A stretch of DNA of 33,316 nt from Actinomycetota bacterium (lineage in GTDB: Bacteria; Actinomycetota; Actinomycetes; S36-B12; UBA5976), in contig VGBH01000015.1 in NCBI GenBank assembly GCA_016870575.1, positions 1 to 33,316 on the forward strand. The letters run 5' to 3'. The position numbers and the translations under genes are program-made. Numbering within the stretch: the first letter of the stretch is position 1; the number at the start of each line of letters is the position of its first letter. Below, one piece after another: positions 8,490-17,798 of the stretch. Below the pieces are notes generated by a model. That model did not search any database. It saw nothing but the letters and a program-made list of their open reading frames with translations, and was not told the DNA's origin.

Positions 8490-8560
8490 CATAGTTGTTA
8501 AGTATTCCGAAAAAATTGTTGTTTTTTGGATGTTGAATATCAGGTGAACTCCAAGGTGGG

Positions 8561-9457
8561 GTGTCGACCAATTCAGGGTTAACGGGTATTCTGACCTGGA
8601 TGACCTCGAATTTGAATGGCACCGTGTTGGTTACCGGGTCAGCCGGCTTATTAGGTAGCGCCATTTGTGACCTATTGACCGCTACTGAAGTCCCATTTCA
8701 AACTCTCGATCTAAACCCAAGATCGCATCCAGGTTCATTAAACCACTTCATTGGACTCGCAACAGATCTACAGTTACTTTCACAAGCAATGGTCGGGGTA
8801 AAGGGAGTTATTCATTTAGCAGCAATAAGAAATCCAGATTACGGCACTCCGGTTGCCGTGTTTAGTAATGCCCTTGCAACATTTAGTGTTTTAGATGCTG
8901 CAACTCGAGTTGGAGTTGATCGCGCGGTTATAGCATCAAGTTTTTCTGCTACTGGTTTGCCATTTAGTGAAATTGCAGTGGAATTAAAGGATTTACCAAT
9001 TGATGAATCTTTTGAAAACCAGGTCTCAGATCCATATGCATTATCTAAAAACATTGACGAGTTAACCGGTAAATATATGAATACTAGGTTTGGAATGAGA
9101 GTAGTAGCTTTGCGGTATCCCTACATTGGCCATCATGTTGATTTGCTGCCAAAACGATTTGCTGAATTCGCGAAAAATCCCGAATCTGGGAAAAAAGAAT
9201 TGTGGAGCTATATAGATACGCGAGATGCTGCTTATGTGGCTGCTGATTCTATCTTGAATAGAGATATTCAATCTGGCAGTTACTTTGTTTCAGCCTCAAA
9301 TATTTTAGGCCCCCATTCAGTTTCTGAGTTAGTTAAGCAGTTTTATCCAAATGTAAAACTCAAGTCAGGTCATGGAAAATTTGATTCTTTAGTTAATATA
9401 AGCAAAGCAAGTTCGGCTCTTAAGTATCGCCCACAACATGATTTCTCAAATGGATAA
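8561..9457 (+). CDS. NAD-dependent epimerase/dehydratase-family oxidoreductase, likely sugar dehydrogenase
   Basis: An extended short-chain dehydrogenase of 298 residues. The Rossmann motif TGSAGLLGSA carries Gly26, Gly29 and Gly32; Ser127 and the YALSK motif (Tyr159, Lys163) give the catalytic triad. A late YIDTRDAAYVA block and a C-terminal ISKA...LKYRP segment match the sugar-epimerase/uronate-dehydrogenase side of the family. Its gene ends 2 nt before an SMP-30 lactonase, so I infer that it oxidises a sugar or uronate to a lactone rather than epimerising. Start GTG 8561 has AAGGTGG close upstream; ATG 8600 is possible but has no ribosome site. The exact substrate cannot be read from sequence. 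Confidence 0.8.
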   Translation: MSTNSGLTGILTWMTSNLNGTVLVTGSAGLLGSAICDLLTATEVPFQTLDLNPRSHPGSLNHFIGLATDLQLLSQAMVGVKGVIHLAAIRNPDYGTPVAVFSNALATFSVLDAATRVGVDRAVIASSFSATGLPFSEIAVELKDLPIDESFENQVSDPYALSKNIDELTGKYMNTRFGMRVVALRYPYIGHHVDLLPKRFAEFAKNPESGKKELWSYIDTRDAAYVAADSILNRDIQSGSYFVSASNILGPHSVSELVKQFYPNVKLKSGHGKFDSLVNISKASSALKYRPQHDFSNG

Positions 9458-9459
9458 CT

Positions 9460-10308
9460 ATGAGTAATGTAGAACTTTTCTATCAAATAGATGCCATCAT
9501 TGGTGAAGGCGCATATTGGGATTGGCGTACTAAAGAATTGTTAATGGTTGATATCTTAAGCGGACGAGTGATTAAGTTCTCGCCTCAAGGAGATTTGATT
9601 AAAGAATATCAATTAGGAAATCATGTTGGCGCGGTTATCGGGATTGAAGATTCGGATGATTATTTACTTGTTGAACAACGTGGCTTAAGTGTGATGAAGC
9701 CAACTGGAGATAGAGAGCAACTTCTTACACTTATTACTGATGATGTACGCAGGTTTAATGATGCAAAGGCCGATCCAACTGGTCGATTGTGGGCTGGGGT
9801 TATGGGTTATCACGAAAATAGTGGTGATGGAGCGCTTTATTCTTATCAATATGGTGGGTTAATGCACCAAATGATTGATGCTTTATCAGTCGCTAATGGT
9901 TTGGACTGGACGTCTGATGGCAAGACTATGTATTTCATCGACTCCCCAACTAGAAAAATTGGGGTTTATGACATAAATCTTGCAACATCTGAAATCAAAT
10001 TGCGCAGTTACATTGATATTCCTATACCGGGGAATCCAGATGGCATGACGCTTGATGCTGATGACAATTTATGGGTGGCATTATGGGGAGGGAGCTGTGT
10101 AATTCAGTTATCTCCCGAGGGTAAGTTGCTGAGGAAAATAAATCTACCTGTAACTAAAGTTGCTTCTTGTACCTTTGGTGGCCAGGACTTAACCACACTA
10201 TTTATTACAACAGCCAGTTGGAATATCGATGAAGAACTTGCTGGAAGCGTATTTTCAATTGAAACAGATACTCAAGGTAAAATGGCGAATTTATTTAAGA
10301 AATCTTGA
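9460..10308 (+). CDS. SMP-30/gluconolactonase (LRE) family lactonase
   Basis: A six-bladed beta-propeller lactonase of 282 residues that would open an aldono-lactone to the acid. The metal ligands expected in the family are all present: Glu16 (GEGAYW), Asn100 (RFNDAKADPTGRLWAG), Asn146 (VANGLDW) and Asp194 (NPDGMTLDADDNLWVALWGG). The closing LFITTASW block is also typical. No signal peptide is present, so it is cytoplasmic. It follows the dehydrogenase gene after 2 nt, which supports a dehydrogenase-lactonase pair. 84 nt then separate it from the aldolase gene. Confidence 0.9.
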   Translation: MSNVELFYQIDAIIGEGAYWDWRTKELLMVDILSGRVIKFSPQGDLIKEYQLGNHVGAVIGIEDSDDYLLVEQRGLSVMKPTGDREQLLTLITDDVRRFNDAKADPTGRLWAGVMGYHENSGDGALYSYQYGGLMHQMIDALSVANGLDWTSDGKTMYFIDSPTRKIGVYDINLATSEIKLRSYIDIPIPGNPDGMTLDADDNLWVALWGGSCVIQLSPEGKLLRKINLPVTKVASCTFGGQDLTTLFITTASWNIDEELAGSVFSIETDTQGKMANLFKKS

Positions 10309-10345
10309 TGCTTACAAATCCAATGGCGAAGAGAAATCTGTAGTT

Positions 10346-10360
10346 GGTAACATAGTTACC
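10346..10360. promoter_or_regulatory. Palindromic operator candidate before the KDPG aldolase gene
   Basis: GGTAAC-ATA-GTTACC is a perfect 6-bp inverted repeat with a 3-bp centre, 33 nt upstream of the aldolase start. Size and symmetry fit a LacI- or GntR-type sugar-responsive repressor. No regulator gene lies in the cassette. Confidence 0.45.
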
Positions 10361-10392
10361 GTTGAGGAATTTTTATGGGATTGAGGCACTAG

Positions 10393-11007
10393 GTGCAAAA
10401 CTTTATTGATCGACTAGTGAATCAACAAGTAGTGCCGGTAATAACTTTAGATAACCCAGATCTTGCTATTCCGATGGCTGAAGCTCTTCTTGCCGGTGGT
10501 ATTTCCATACTGGAAGTAACGTTGCGAACAAAAAACTCAATGAAAGTCTTGCAAACTTTAGCCGCTGATTCTCGATTCACAGTTGGTGCTGGTTCGGTAA
10601 ATACTGAGCTTCAGATAGACCAATCAATAGCTGCTGGTGCAAAGTTTCTTGTTTCACCAGGTAGTTATGCACCATTGATTAAAGCAGCACTTCAAACTGG
10701 GTTGCCGTATTTGCCAGGAATCTCAACTCCATCAGAGATTTTGTTGAATTTAAATTTAGGTGTTGAAATAGTTAAGTTTTTTCCAGCTAAGTTACTTGGC
10801 GGTCCAAATGCAATAAAAACCATCTCTGCACCATTCCCAAGTATTAAGTTTGTACCAACTGGAAATATCACTGCTGATGACTATAGTGACTATTTAGCTT
10901 TGCATAATGTAGTTGCTGTAGGTAGTAGCTGGATGGTAAAGCCGGAATTGATTGCTGATGGAGACTGGACCACCATCACTAAACTTGCAAGCTTGAAAGA
11001 AAATTAA
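10393..11007 (+). CDS. eda: 2-keto-3-deoxy-6-phosphogluconate (KDPG) aldolase
   Basis: A class I aldolase of 204 residues that splits KDPG (or a 6-phospho-galactonate analogue) into pyruvate and glyceraldehyde 3-phosphate. Seen: Glu41 in ILEVTLRT (residues 39-46, general base), the phosphate-binding VGAGSV, and the Schiff-base Lys128 in EIVKFFPAK; FVPTGNI and VGSSWM complete the barrel. Start GTG 10393 has GAGG 6 nt upstream. The stop overlaps the kinase start by one base (TAATG), which ties it to a KDG-type kinase and thus to an Entner-Doudoroff-like lower branch. Confidence 0.92.
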   Translation: MQNFIDRLVNQQVVPVITLDNPDLAIPMAEALLAGGISILEVTLRTKNSMKVLQTLAADSRFTVGAGSVNTELQIDQSIAAGAKFLVSPGSYAPLIKAALQTGLPYLPGISTPSEILLNLNLGVEIVKFFPAKLLGGPNAIKTISAPFPSIKFVPTGNITADDYSDYLALHNVVAVGSSWMVKPELIADGDWTTITKLASLKEN

Positions 11008-12071
11008 TGAAGTTCAAGTCTGTGGCAGAAACCAAATTCGATTTAGTTTCTCTTGGAGAAGTAATGCTTCGGTTAGATCCAGGAGAAAGTCGTATTCGTG
11101 CTGCCCGTGAGTTTAAAGTTTGGGAGGGTGGTGGCGAATACAACGTCGCTCGGGGCTTGCGAAAATGCTTTGGTTATCGATCTGCAATTGTCACTGCATT
11201 AGTTGATAATGAAATAGGTCGGTTAGTTGAAGATTTGGTATCAACTGGTGGTGTTAGCACTGAATTTATCCAGTGGATTGATTTTGACCAAGTAGGGCGA
11301 ATAGCAAGAAACGGGTTGAATTTCACTGAGCGCGGTTTTGGACTTCGCGGCGGCGTTGGAGTTTCAGACCGAGGGCATACTGCAGTTAGTCAGTTAAAAG
11401 TTGGAAAAATTCCTTGGCAGGAAATTTTTGTTAATCAAGGTACTCGAATTTTTCATACAGGTGGCATATTTGCCAGACTATCTGAGACAACACCAGAAGT
11501 TATTTTGGAAGCAATGTCAGTTGCTAAATCAAGTGGAAGTTTGATTTCATATGACTTTAATTATCGACCAAGCCTTTGGGCTGGCCTAGGCGGCAAAGAA
11601 AAAGCACAAGAAATCAGTAAACAAATAGCACCATATGTAGACATAATTATCGGTGGGGTAGATGATTTTGTTCAATCCCTTGGAATTAAATCAACTGCGA
11701 CACAATTCTCCGAAATAGTTCCTGATGTAGTTAATTCTTATCCCAATTTTCAGTTAGTTGCCACTACTAAAAGAGATTTAAAATCTGCATCTCAGAATTC
11801 ATATAGTGCAGTTGGGTGGAGTAAAGACGAAGGTCTGGTTACTAGCTCTATCAATTTGGATGTTGAAGTACTAGATCGCGTAGGGGCGGGAGATAGTTTT
11901 GTGTCAGGCCTTATTTATGGTCTACTAAATAACAAGCCGCTAGTTACTGCTCTGGATTATGGCGTTGCTCACGGAGCATTAACTATGACAACTCCAGGAG
12001 ATAACTCAATGTCTACATTGGCATATGTGGAAGAAGTTATCTCCGGCGGTTCTGCTCAAATTAAGCGTTAA
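11007..12071 (+). CDS. PfkB-family carbohydrate kinase, likely 2-keto-3-deoxygluconate kinase
   Basis: A ribokinase-fold kinase of 354 residues. Seen: the N-terminal SLGEVMLRLDP, a GGGEYNVARGL sugar-binding block near residue 41, the DFNYRPSLW segment near 188 that is typical of KDG kinases, and DRVGAGDSF at 290-298 with Asp296 as catalytic base. One-base overlap with the KDPG aldolase gene makes KDG the most likely substrate, giving KDPG for the neighbour. It is somewhat longer than common KdgK proteins, with an insertion around residues 98-130. Its 3' end overlaps the convergent glcF-like gene by 11 nt. Confidence 0.85.
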   Translation: MKFKSVAETKFDLVSLGEVMLRLDPGESRIRAAREFKVWEGGGEYNVARGLRKCFGYRSAIVTALVDNEIGRLVEDLVSTGGVSTEFIQWIDFDQVGRIARNGLNFTERGFGLRGGVGVSDRGHTAVSQLKVGKIPWQEIFVNQGTRIFHTGGIFARLSETTPEVILEAMSVAKSSGSLISYDFNYRPSLWAGLGGKEKAQEISKQIAPYVDIIIGGVDDFVQSLGIKSTATQFSEIVPDVVNSYPNFQLVATTKRDLKSASQNSYSAVGWSKDEGLVTSSINLDVEVLDRVGAGDSFVSGLIYGLLNNKPLVTALDYGVAHGALTMTTPGDNSMSTLAYVEEVISGGSAQIKR

Positions 12072-13119
12072 TTGAATTACTCAAGGCCACAAATTCAGCA
12101 ATATGCATCACTTTAGTTTTAATCTTGCGACGCTTTAGTTGAGTTGCGAGCTGTCTGGTACAACCTGGATTTACGCTGATTATAAAATCTAGATTTAATT
12201 TTTCTATCTCTTTAGCTTTTTTATCAAACACCTTTTTGGAATCGCGTGCGCGCAGAATTGCATAAGTGCCAGCAGCACCACAGCAATCACTAGCCCCAGG
12301 TAATTCAACAAAATCTGCAATTTGCTTCAAAATAGCCCGTGGTTGCTGATAGATCTGCAAGCCGTGACGTAAATGACAAGAATCTTGAAGTGCAACTCGT
12401 GCCTTTTCGCCATTAATTAAAACGGGTTTTAGTAAATCAACTTGGTTAAAGAGCACTTCGGAATATTCAAACACTCGATCTTTACCAATAACTGATGCTA
12501 AATGAGCAGCACATCCACCACTAGTAGTAATTATTTTGCCTGGTAGTTGTTCACCTAACTTCTTTGCCATCTCTTTTCCTCGAGCTAATTCGCCATTGTG
12601 GGCATGCAGCGCGCCACAGCATCCTTGATTGCCATTAACGTTTATCGACAAATTCTTCTGCGCTGCTGCTGATACGTTTGGAAATAATCCTCGCTCAAAA
12701 CAACCTAGCATTATTGAATATTCGTTCCACTTTGATTTTTGGAAATTTCTTGGATTGAATATTCCCAACAATCGAACACGCCAAGATTGATTAACTGCAA
12801 ACAGCAATAATTTAAGAATTAAATTTCTATTTTTCCCTTGCCAAGCTGCACTTCGCCACTCTTCAAGGAGAGTGCCGTATTCCACTCCAGCAGGACAAAC
12901 ACTTTCACATGCCCTACAACCCAGGCAGTAACTTGATTGCTCTAGTGTTTGATCAATTGATAACTCACCAATTTGCACGGCACGCATTAAATTGATTCGA
13001 CCACGTGGAGATGAAATTTCTTCTTGCGTGATTACATATGTTGGGCATGCCGGTAGGCAATAACCGCAAGAGATACATCGTTCAAGAAGTTTTGGAGTGA
13101 ATGGCAAGTTTTGGTTCAT
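12061..13119 (-). CDS. glcF: GlcF-like iron-sulfur subunit of a 2-hydroxyacid oxidase
   Basis: A 352-residue protein with two 4Fe-4S ferredoxin motifs, CISCGYCLPACP (Cys15, 18, 21, 25) and CLGCRACESVCP (Cys65, 68, 71, 75), followed by two CCG domains (GCCGALHAHNGE and SDCCGAAGTYA). This is the GlcF layout: it passes electrons from a flavoprotein to the respiratory chain at the membrane. Its ATG overlaps the stop of the GlcD-like gene by 4 nt (ATGA), so the two subunits are translationally coupled. It is shorter than many GlcF proteins (about 400). Glycolate, D-lactate or another 2-hydroxyacid could be the substrate; the sequence does not decide. Confidence 0.87.
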   Translation of the reverse strand: MNQNLPFTPKLLERCISCGYCLPACPTYVITQEEISSPRGRINLMRAVQIGELSIDQTLEQSSYCLGCRACESVCPAGVEYGTLLEEWRSAAWQGKNRNLILKLLLFAVNQSWRVRLLGIFNPRNFQKSKWNEYSIMLGCFERGLFPNVSAAAQKNLSINVNGNQGCCGALHAHNGELARGKEMAKKLGEQLPGKIITTSGGCAAHLASVIGKDRVFEYSEVLFNQVDLLKPVLINGEKARVALQDSCHLRHGLQIYQQPRAILKQIADFVELPGASDCCGAAGTYAILRARDSKKVFDKKAKEIEKLNLDFIISVNPGCTRQLATQLKRRKIKTKVMHIAEFVALSNSINA

Positions 13120-14486
13120 GATCCAGTTTTTCCTGGATTTAAAATTCCATTTGGATCAAATGCACTTTTTATTCTTCTAAACAAATACATTTGCTCTTTG
13201 CCAACTTTACGCTCAAGATATGGCAACTTTGCAATTCCGACGCCGTGTTCACCAGTTATAGTGCCACCCATATCAAGAGCTAGATTAAAAATGTCATCAA
13301 GCGCTGCATGTAAACGGGCAACTTCTGCTGGGTCATTGATATCTGCCAATACTTTCGGATGAAGATTGCCATCTCCAGCATGTCCGAAGACGCCAATCTT
13401 TAATTGTCTTGCTTTACTAATTTCAGCAATCTTTGCCACAGTTTCTGCAAGTAATGGTCGAGGTACACATATATCTTCACTAACTGCAAGAGATGCTTCT
13501 CGGGCAAGAGCAGGAAGAGCACATCTCCTAGCAAACAGCAACTGATCTGCTTCAACAACATTTTTTGCTCTGGTAACTGAAATTACACCAGCAGGGTTGG
13601 CACAGATATCTGCCATCTGTTGAGTCTTTATCTCAACATCGTCACTATCGCCATCTTCGCCAAATAGCAGTAAAGCACCGGCTGAAGTATCAAGACCAAT
13701 TGCAGCAAATTTTTCAACTGCATTAATACAAACTTGATCTAAGAATTCCAAAGTGGCTGGCAAAATCCCAGCACCAACAATTGCATCAACTGCAACCGAT
13801 GCGTCAGCCAAAGTCTTAAAATATGCAACGCCATACTTTGAAATAGTTGGTCTGGGTCTCAGTGCAACGGTAGCTTTGGTAATTACTCCTAAAGTACCTT
13901 CTGAGCCAACTAGTAGTCGAGTAATGTCATAGCCCGCGACATCCTTTACCATTCGTGAACCAGTGTTGATAACTTCACCAGTACCTAGAACAACCTCAAG
14001 ACCAAGCACGTAATTTCGAGTAACTCCATACTTCAATCCGCGTAATCCACCAGCACATGTTGCAATGTTTCCACCAATAGTTGAAACAGTTTTTGAACCA
14101 GGGTCTGGTGGATACATCAATCCATATTCTGCTGCTGCGTTATCCAAATTTACATTCGTTACTGCTGGTTCAACTACTGCCAGCATTTCTGACTTTGATA
14201 TTTCAAGAATTCGATTGAGTTTAGTCATTACTAAAATGATTCCACCAGTAATTGGGACTGTTGCAGCTGCTAAATTACTTCCAGCACCCCTGGTGATAAC
14301 TGGTACCTTGTTTTCATTTGCAAACTGAATCAGTTTAACAACATCATCTCTTGACTCGGCAAATACAACAGCCTCTGGAGTTGCTTTAAATTCTGGTGTG
14401 GCATCGGTCGAAAAAGCGGTTAAGGTGACCGGATCGGTCTTTACCTTTTCGCCAAGTAACTGGGTTAATGCCTTTAGGTCCATCAC
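13116..14486 (-). CDS. glcD: GlcD-like FAD-linked 2-hydroxyacid oxidase subunit
   Basis: A 456-residue flavoprotein of the PCMH/VAO type. FAD-binding landmarks are ITRGAGSNLA (64-73), PPDPGSKTVSTIGGNIATCA (126-145) and GSEGTLGVITKATVALRPRP. The C-terminal half has GHAGDGNLHP and GEHGVGIAKLPYLE, the substrate-side motifs of glycolate and D-lactate dehydrogenases. It would oxidise a 2-hydroxyacid to the 2-oxoacid. A GlcE subunit is missing from the window, so this is a two-subunit form or another gene supplies it. The start may be GTG 14486 or ATG 14483. It is divergent from purS, 101 nt away. Confidence 0.9.
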   Translation of the reverse strand: MMDLKALTQLLGEKVKTDPVTLTAFSTDATPEFKATPEAVVFAESRDDVVKLIQFANENKVPVITRGAGSNLAAATVPITGGIILVMTKLNRILEISKSEMLAVVEPAVTNVNLDNAAAEYGLMYPPDPGSKTVSTIGGNIATCAGGLRGLKYGVTRNYVLGLEVVLGTGEVINTGSRMVKDVAGYDITRLLVGSEGTLGVITKATVALRPRPTISKYGVAYFKTLADASVAVDAIVGAGILPATLEFLDQVCINAVEKFAAIGLDTSAGALLLFGEDGDSDDVEIKTQQMADICANPAGVISVTRAKNVVEADQLLFARRCALPALAREASLAVSEDICVPRPLLAETVAKIAEISKARQLKIGVFGHAGDGNLHPKVLADINDPAEVARLHAALDDIFNLALDMGGTITGEHGVGIAKLPYLERKVGKEQMYLFRRIKSAFDPNGILNPGKTGS

Positions 14487-14587
14487 TTGGAAGAATACAC
14501 GCTGAGGAATAAAGAAAGAATAGTTAATCCATTACATACCTAGGTTGGAATCTATCTAGAATGCAAGTAGTCAAGTAAAGTCTGCTC
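14487..14587. promoter_or_regulatory. Divergent promoter region glcD / purS
   Basis: This 101-nt AT-rich spacer must drive both genes. A TAGAAT at 14557-14562 on the plus strand could be the -10 of purS (start 26 nt on); TTACAT at 14532-14537 is a poor -35 with a long 19-nt spacer. No clear operator palindrome is seen. Confidence 0.3.
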
Positions 14588-14845
14588 GTGGAGAAAATCA
14601 TCGTTGAAGTAATGCCAAAGCCAGAAATCCTTGACCCACAAGGCAGAGCTATCCAAGGCGTTTTTAATCGAGATGGCCATGAATTAGTCCTAGGTGTAAG
14701 GCAGGGCAAGCGATTCGAGATTTCAGTTAATGGTCCAATTACTGATGAATTGCTAGATGAAATTGAAGAACTTGCAGCGAACGTTTTGAGCAATCCGATT
14801 ATTGAAACTTATGCAATTTATGCTGATGAGGGTGATGGCGAGTGA
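14588..14845 (+). CDS. purS: FGAM synthase subunit PurS
   Basis: An 85-residue protein. PurS dimers bridge PurQ and PurL in the three-part FGAM synthase of Gram-positive bacteria and archaea and help carry ammonia between them. Seen: VEVMPKPEILDPQGRAI, then VRQGKRFEISV and a helical C-terminus with ANVLSNPIIETYAI. Start GTG 14588. Its end overlaps purQ by 4 nt (GTGA), so the subunits are translated as a coupled set. Confidence 0.93.
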   Translation: MEKIIVEVMPKPEILDPQGRAIQGVFNRDGHELVLGVRQGKRFEISVNGPITDELLDEIEELAANVLSNPIIETYAIYADEGDGE

Positions 14846-15510
14846 CCACTCGCGTTGGTGTAATTACTTTTCCAGGTACCCTCGATGATCGCGATGCTGC
14901 AACTGCAATTGCGCTAGGTGGCGGTGAGGCAGTTCCACTTTGGCACAAGGACAAAGATCTAAACGGTGTTGATGCAATTGTTTTGCCCGGAGGATTTTCC
15001 TATGGCGATTATCTCCGTGCGGGTGCTTTAGCAAGCGTTTCGCCAATAATGGATGCAGTTGTCGATTCTGCAAAAGAAGGAATGCCCGTATTAGGAATAT
15101 GTAATGGTTTTCAAATGTTGTGTGAAACTGGTTTATTACCTGGCGCTTTAACTCGAAATGAAAATCTTAATTTTATATGTCGACCAGAATTAATTACCAT
15201 CACAAATACCAAAACTTCCTGGACAAATTTTTTTCAACCTAATACGGAGCTTTTAATTCCAATCAAGAATGGTGAAGGTTGTTATCAGATTTCAGATGAA
15301 GGGTTAAAAAATCTTGAAGCCAAGGGATTAGTTGTTGCTCGTTACAACAACAATCCGAATGGATCAAAAAATGATATTGCTGCAATTTGTAATGAAGCAG
15401 GAAATGTAGTTGGAATAATGCCCCATCCAGAGCATGCCGTTGATGGACTAGTTGGCGCTGGTGTTGATGGTTTGGGATTCTTTTGGTCAATAGCTGGGGT
15501 TACGGTTTAA
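14842..15510 (+). CDS. purQ: FGAM synthase glutaminase subunit PurQ
   Basis: A class I glutamine amidotransferase of 222 residues that releases ammonia from glutamine for PurL. The nucleophile is Cys87 in GICNGFQ; His195 and Glu197 in PHPEHAVD complete the triad. VLPGGFSYGDYLRAGA gives the oxyanion region. GTG start overlaps purS; the stop is immediately followed by the purL ATG with no gap. All catalytic residues are present. Confidence 0.96.
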   Translation: MTTRVGVITFPGTLDDRDAATAIALGGGEAVPLWHKDKDLNGVDAIVLPGGFSYGDYLRAGALASVSPIMDAVVDSAKEGMPVLGICNGFQMLCETGLLPGALTRNENLNFICRPELITITNTKTSWTNFFQPNTELLIPIKNGEGCYQISDEGLKNLEAKGLVVARYNNNPNGSKNDIAAICNEAGNVVGIMPHPEHAVDGLVGAGVDGLGFFWSIAGVTV

Positions 15511-17754
15511 ATGGTTGACACAGTTTCCAATGCAGCAAACACTCCCGAACTAATGCAACCTTGGCAGAAGCTTGGACTTAAAGAAGATGAATATTTAAAA
15601 ATTAAAGAGATTTTAGGTAGAAGACCAACAGCTGCTGAACTTGCTATGTATTCAGTAATGTGGAGTGAACACTGCAGTTACAAAAGTAGCAAAGTACATT
15701 TAAGACAGTTTGGCGAAAAGCAACCAGATTCAGATGTGTTATTAGTCGGTATTGGTGAAAACGCTGGTGTAGTTGACATAGGTGATAACTGGGCAGTGAC
15801 GTTCAAAGTTGAATCTCATAATCACCCATCCTTTATTGAGCCATATCAAGGTGCGGCTACCGGAATTGGTGGCATCGTTCGTGACATTTTGGCAATGGGG
15901 GCTAGGCCAATTGCGGTAATGGATTCGCTTCGGTTTGGTAGTTCAGATGCGACAGATACTGCTCGAGTATTGAATGGTGTTGTTTCTGGGATTGGAGGAT
16001 ATGGAAATAGTTTAGGCTTACCAAATATTGGTGGCGAAACTGTTTTCCACCCATCGTATGCAGGAAACCCATTAGTAAATGCACTATGTGTTGGCGTGAT
16101 GAAACACGACCAAATTCTTACTTCAGGTGCAGAAGAAGTTGGTGATTTAGTACTGCTTTATGGTGCAGCAACAGGTGGCGATGGAATTGGTGGAGTATCT
16201 GTATTAGCTTCAGAGGTTTTTGATGAAACTGCTTCCACTGCAAGGCCAAGTGTGCAGGTTGGCGATCCCTTTATGGAAAAACTTCTAATTGAAGCAACGC
16301 TTGAAATGGCAAGGGCAAATCTCATTGAAGCCATTCAAGATTTAGGGGGAGCTGGGCTTTCTTGTGCAACAAGTGAAATGGCAAGTAACGGCACTGGTGG
16401 AATGCGTATCCAATTAGATTCAGTTCCGCTAAGAGATAACACGCTATCGCTAGAAGAGATTCTGATGAGTGAATCACAGGAGCGAATGTGCGCAATTATT
16501 GCTCCAGATAACTTAAATCAAGTTTTAGAGATTTGCGAGAAGTGGGATCTAAACGCAACGGTAATTGGTGAAGTAACAGATAGTAATTCTCTAGAAATTT
16601 ACTGGCACAATGAATTAATAGTAGATGTACCACCAAGAACGGTTGCTCACGAAGGTCCGGTTTATCAACGACCAATTCAGCGACCAGCGGAGCAAGATAA
16701 TCTGATTAACAATTCGACCTCTTCCCTAAAGAAGCCTGTAAATGGTGATGAGATCAAGTCTGATTTACTGAAGTTAATTAGTCACCCCAATCTTGTTGAT
16801 AAAGGTTGGATTACTGAACAATACGATCGATATGTTCGTGGCGACACCGTGCTTGCTGCACCTGATGATGCCGGAATGATTAGAGTCGACCGCAAAACTG
16901 GTAAAGGCATTGCAGTATCACTCGATGGTAATGGGCGATATTGCAAACTTGATCCATACCTTGGCGCTCAATTGAATCTTGCTGAGGCTTATCGCAATGT
17001 TGCTATGTCAGGAGCAAGACCAATAGCAATAACTAATTGCCTTAACTTTGGTTCGCCAGAAGATCCTGGTGTGATGTGGCAGTTTGCTGAAGCGGTTACC
17101 GGATTGGCGGATGCTGCACTTGAGTTTGATATACCTGTTACTGGCGGAAACGTTTCTTTCTACAATCAAACAGGAGATGTTGCCATCTTGCCAACACCTG
17201 TTGTAGGAGTGCTTGGTGTACTTGATGAAGTTGGTAAGAGAATCAATCGAGTTTATAGCACTTCAGGCAGCAAGGTTTATTTGCTTGGTGAAACTAAGCC
17301 AGAGTTAGACGGATCAATTTGGGCTGAGATTGTGCATAATCACCTTGGCGGTAGACCTCCAGCTATTGATTTTGCAGCTGAAAAAATTCTTGCACGCTGT
17401 ATGCGTAATTTTTCAGCGTATCGAATCGCGGAAGCAACCCACGATCTCTCTGATGGCGGATTGTTGGTTGCATTAGCTGAAATGGTTTATGACTCCGGTA
17501 TTGGAATGCGAATTGACTTGCCAGATGAATTGCAGACATCTGAAATGCTGTTTAGCGAATCAAGCGCTCGAGCGGTTGTTGTAGTTTCAGAATTTGGAGA
17601 CAATGCATTTTTGCAGCTTTGCCAAGAACTGGCTCAGCCTTTTTCTTATATTGGAGAAATCGATGAAAGAATTGACGGTCTTTTGGTAACTGATTTATTT
17701 GCAATCTCTCAAGTTGAAATTTTAAGTTGTTTCTCATCACCTTTGACAACCTAG
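15511..17754 (+). CDS. purL: FGAM synthase large subunit PurL
   Basis: A 747-residue ATP-dependent synthase of the short PurL type that needs PurS and PurQ. It turns FGAR into FGAM. Seen: [12 protein letters not shown] near residue 50 (catalytic His), the [20 protein letters not shown] motif near 95, the first AIRS-like half with GGDGIGG and DLGGAGLS, and the second half with [22 protein letters not shown] and a late [12 protein letters not shown] 15511 directly abuts the purQ stop. Length and motifs fit a complete gene. It is the last gene of the purS-Q-L block. Confidence 0.96.
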   Translation: MVDTVSNAANTPELMQPWQKLGLKEDEYLKIKEILGRRPTAAELAMYSVMWSEHCSYKSSKVHLRQFGEKQPDSDVLLVGIGENAGVVDIGDNWAVTFKVESHNHPSFIEPYQGAATGIGGIVRDILAMGARPIAVMDSLRFGSSDATDTARVLNGVVSGIGGYGNSLGLPNIGGETVFHPSYAGNPLVNALCVGVMKHDQILTSGAEEVGDLVLLYGAATGGDGIGGVSVLASEVFDETASTARPSVQVGDPFMEKLLIEATLEMARANLIEAIQDLGGAGLSCATSEMASNGTGGMRIQLDSVPLRDNTLSLEEILMSESQERMCAIIAPDNLNQVLEICEKWDLNATVIGEVTDSNSLEIYWHNELIVDVPPRTVAHEGPVYQRPIQRPAEQDNLINNSTSSLKKPVNGDEIKSDLLKLISHPNLVDKGWITEQYDRYVRGDTVLAAPDDAGMIRVDRKTGKGIAVSLDGNGRYCKLDPYLGAQLNLAEAYRNVAMSGARPIAITNCLNFGSPEDPGVMWQFAEAVTGLADAALEFDIPVTGGNVSFYNQTGDVAILPTPVVGVLGVLDEVGKRINRVYSTSGSKVYLLGETKPELDGSIWAEIVHNHLGGRPPAIDFAAEKILARCMRNFSAYRIAEATHDLSDGGLLVALAEMVYDSGIGMRIDLPDELQTSEMLFSESSARAVVVVSEFGDNAFLQLCQELAQPFSYIGEIDERIDGLLVTDLFAISQVEILSCFSSPLTT

Positions 17755-17798
17755 ACAAGATATTTGCAGAATTAAGGTATCACCAATAAGATATTGCA

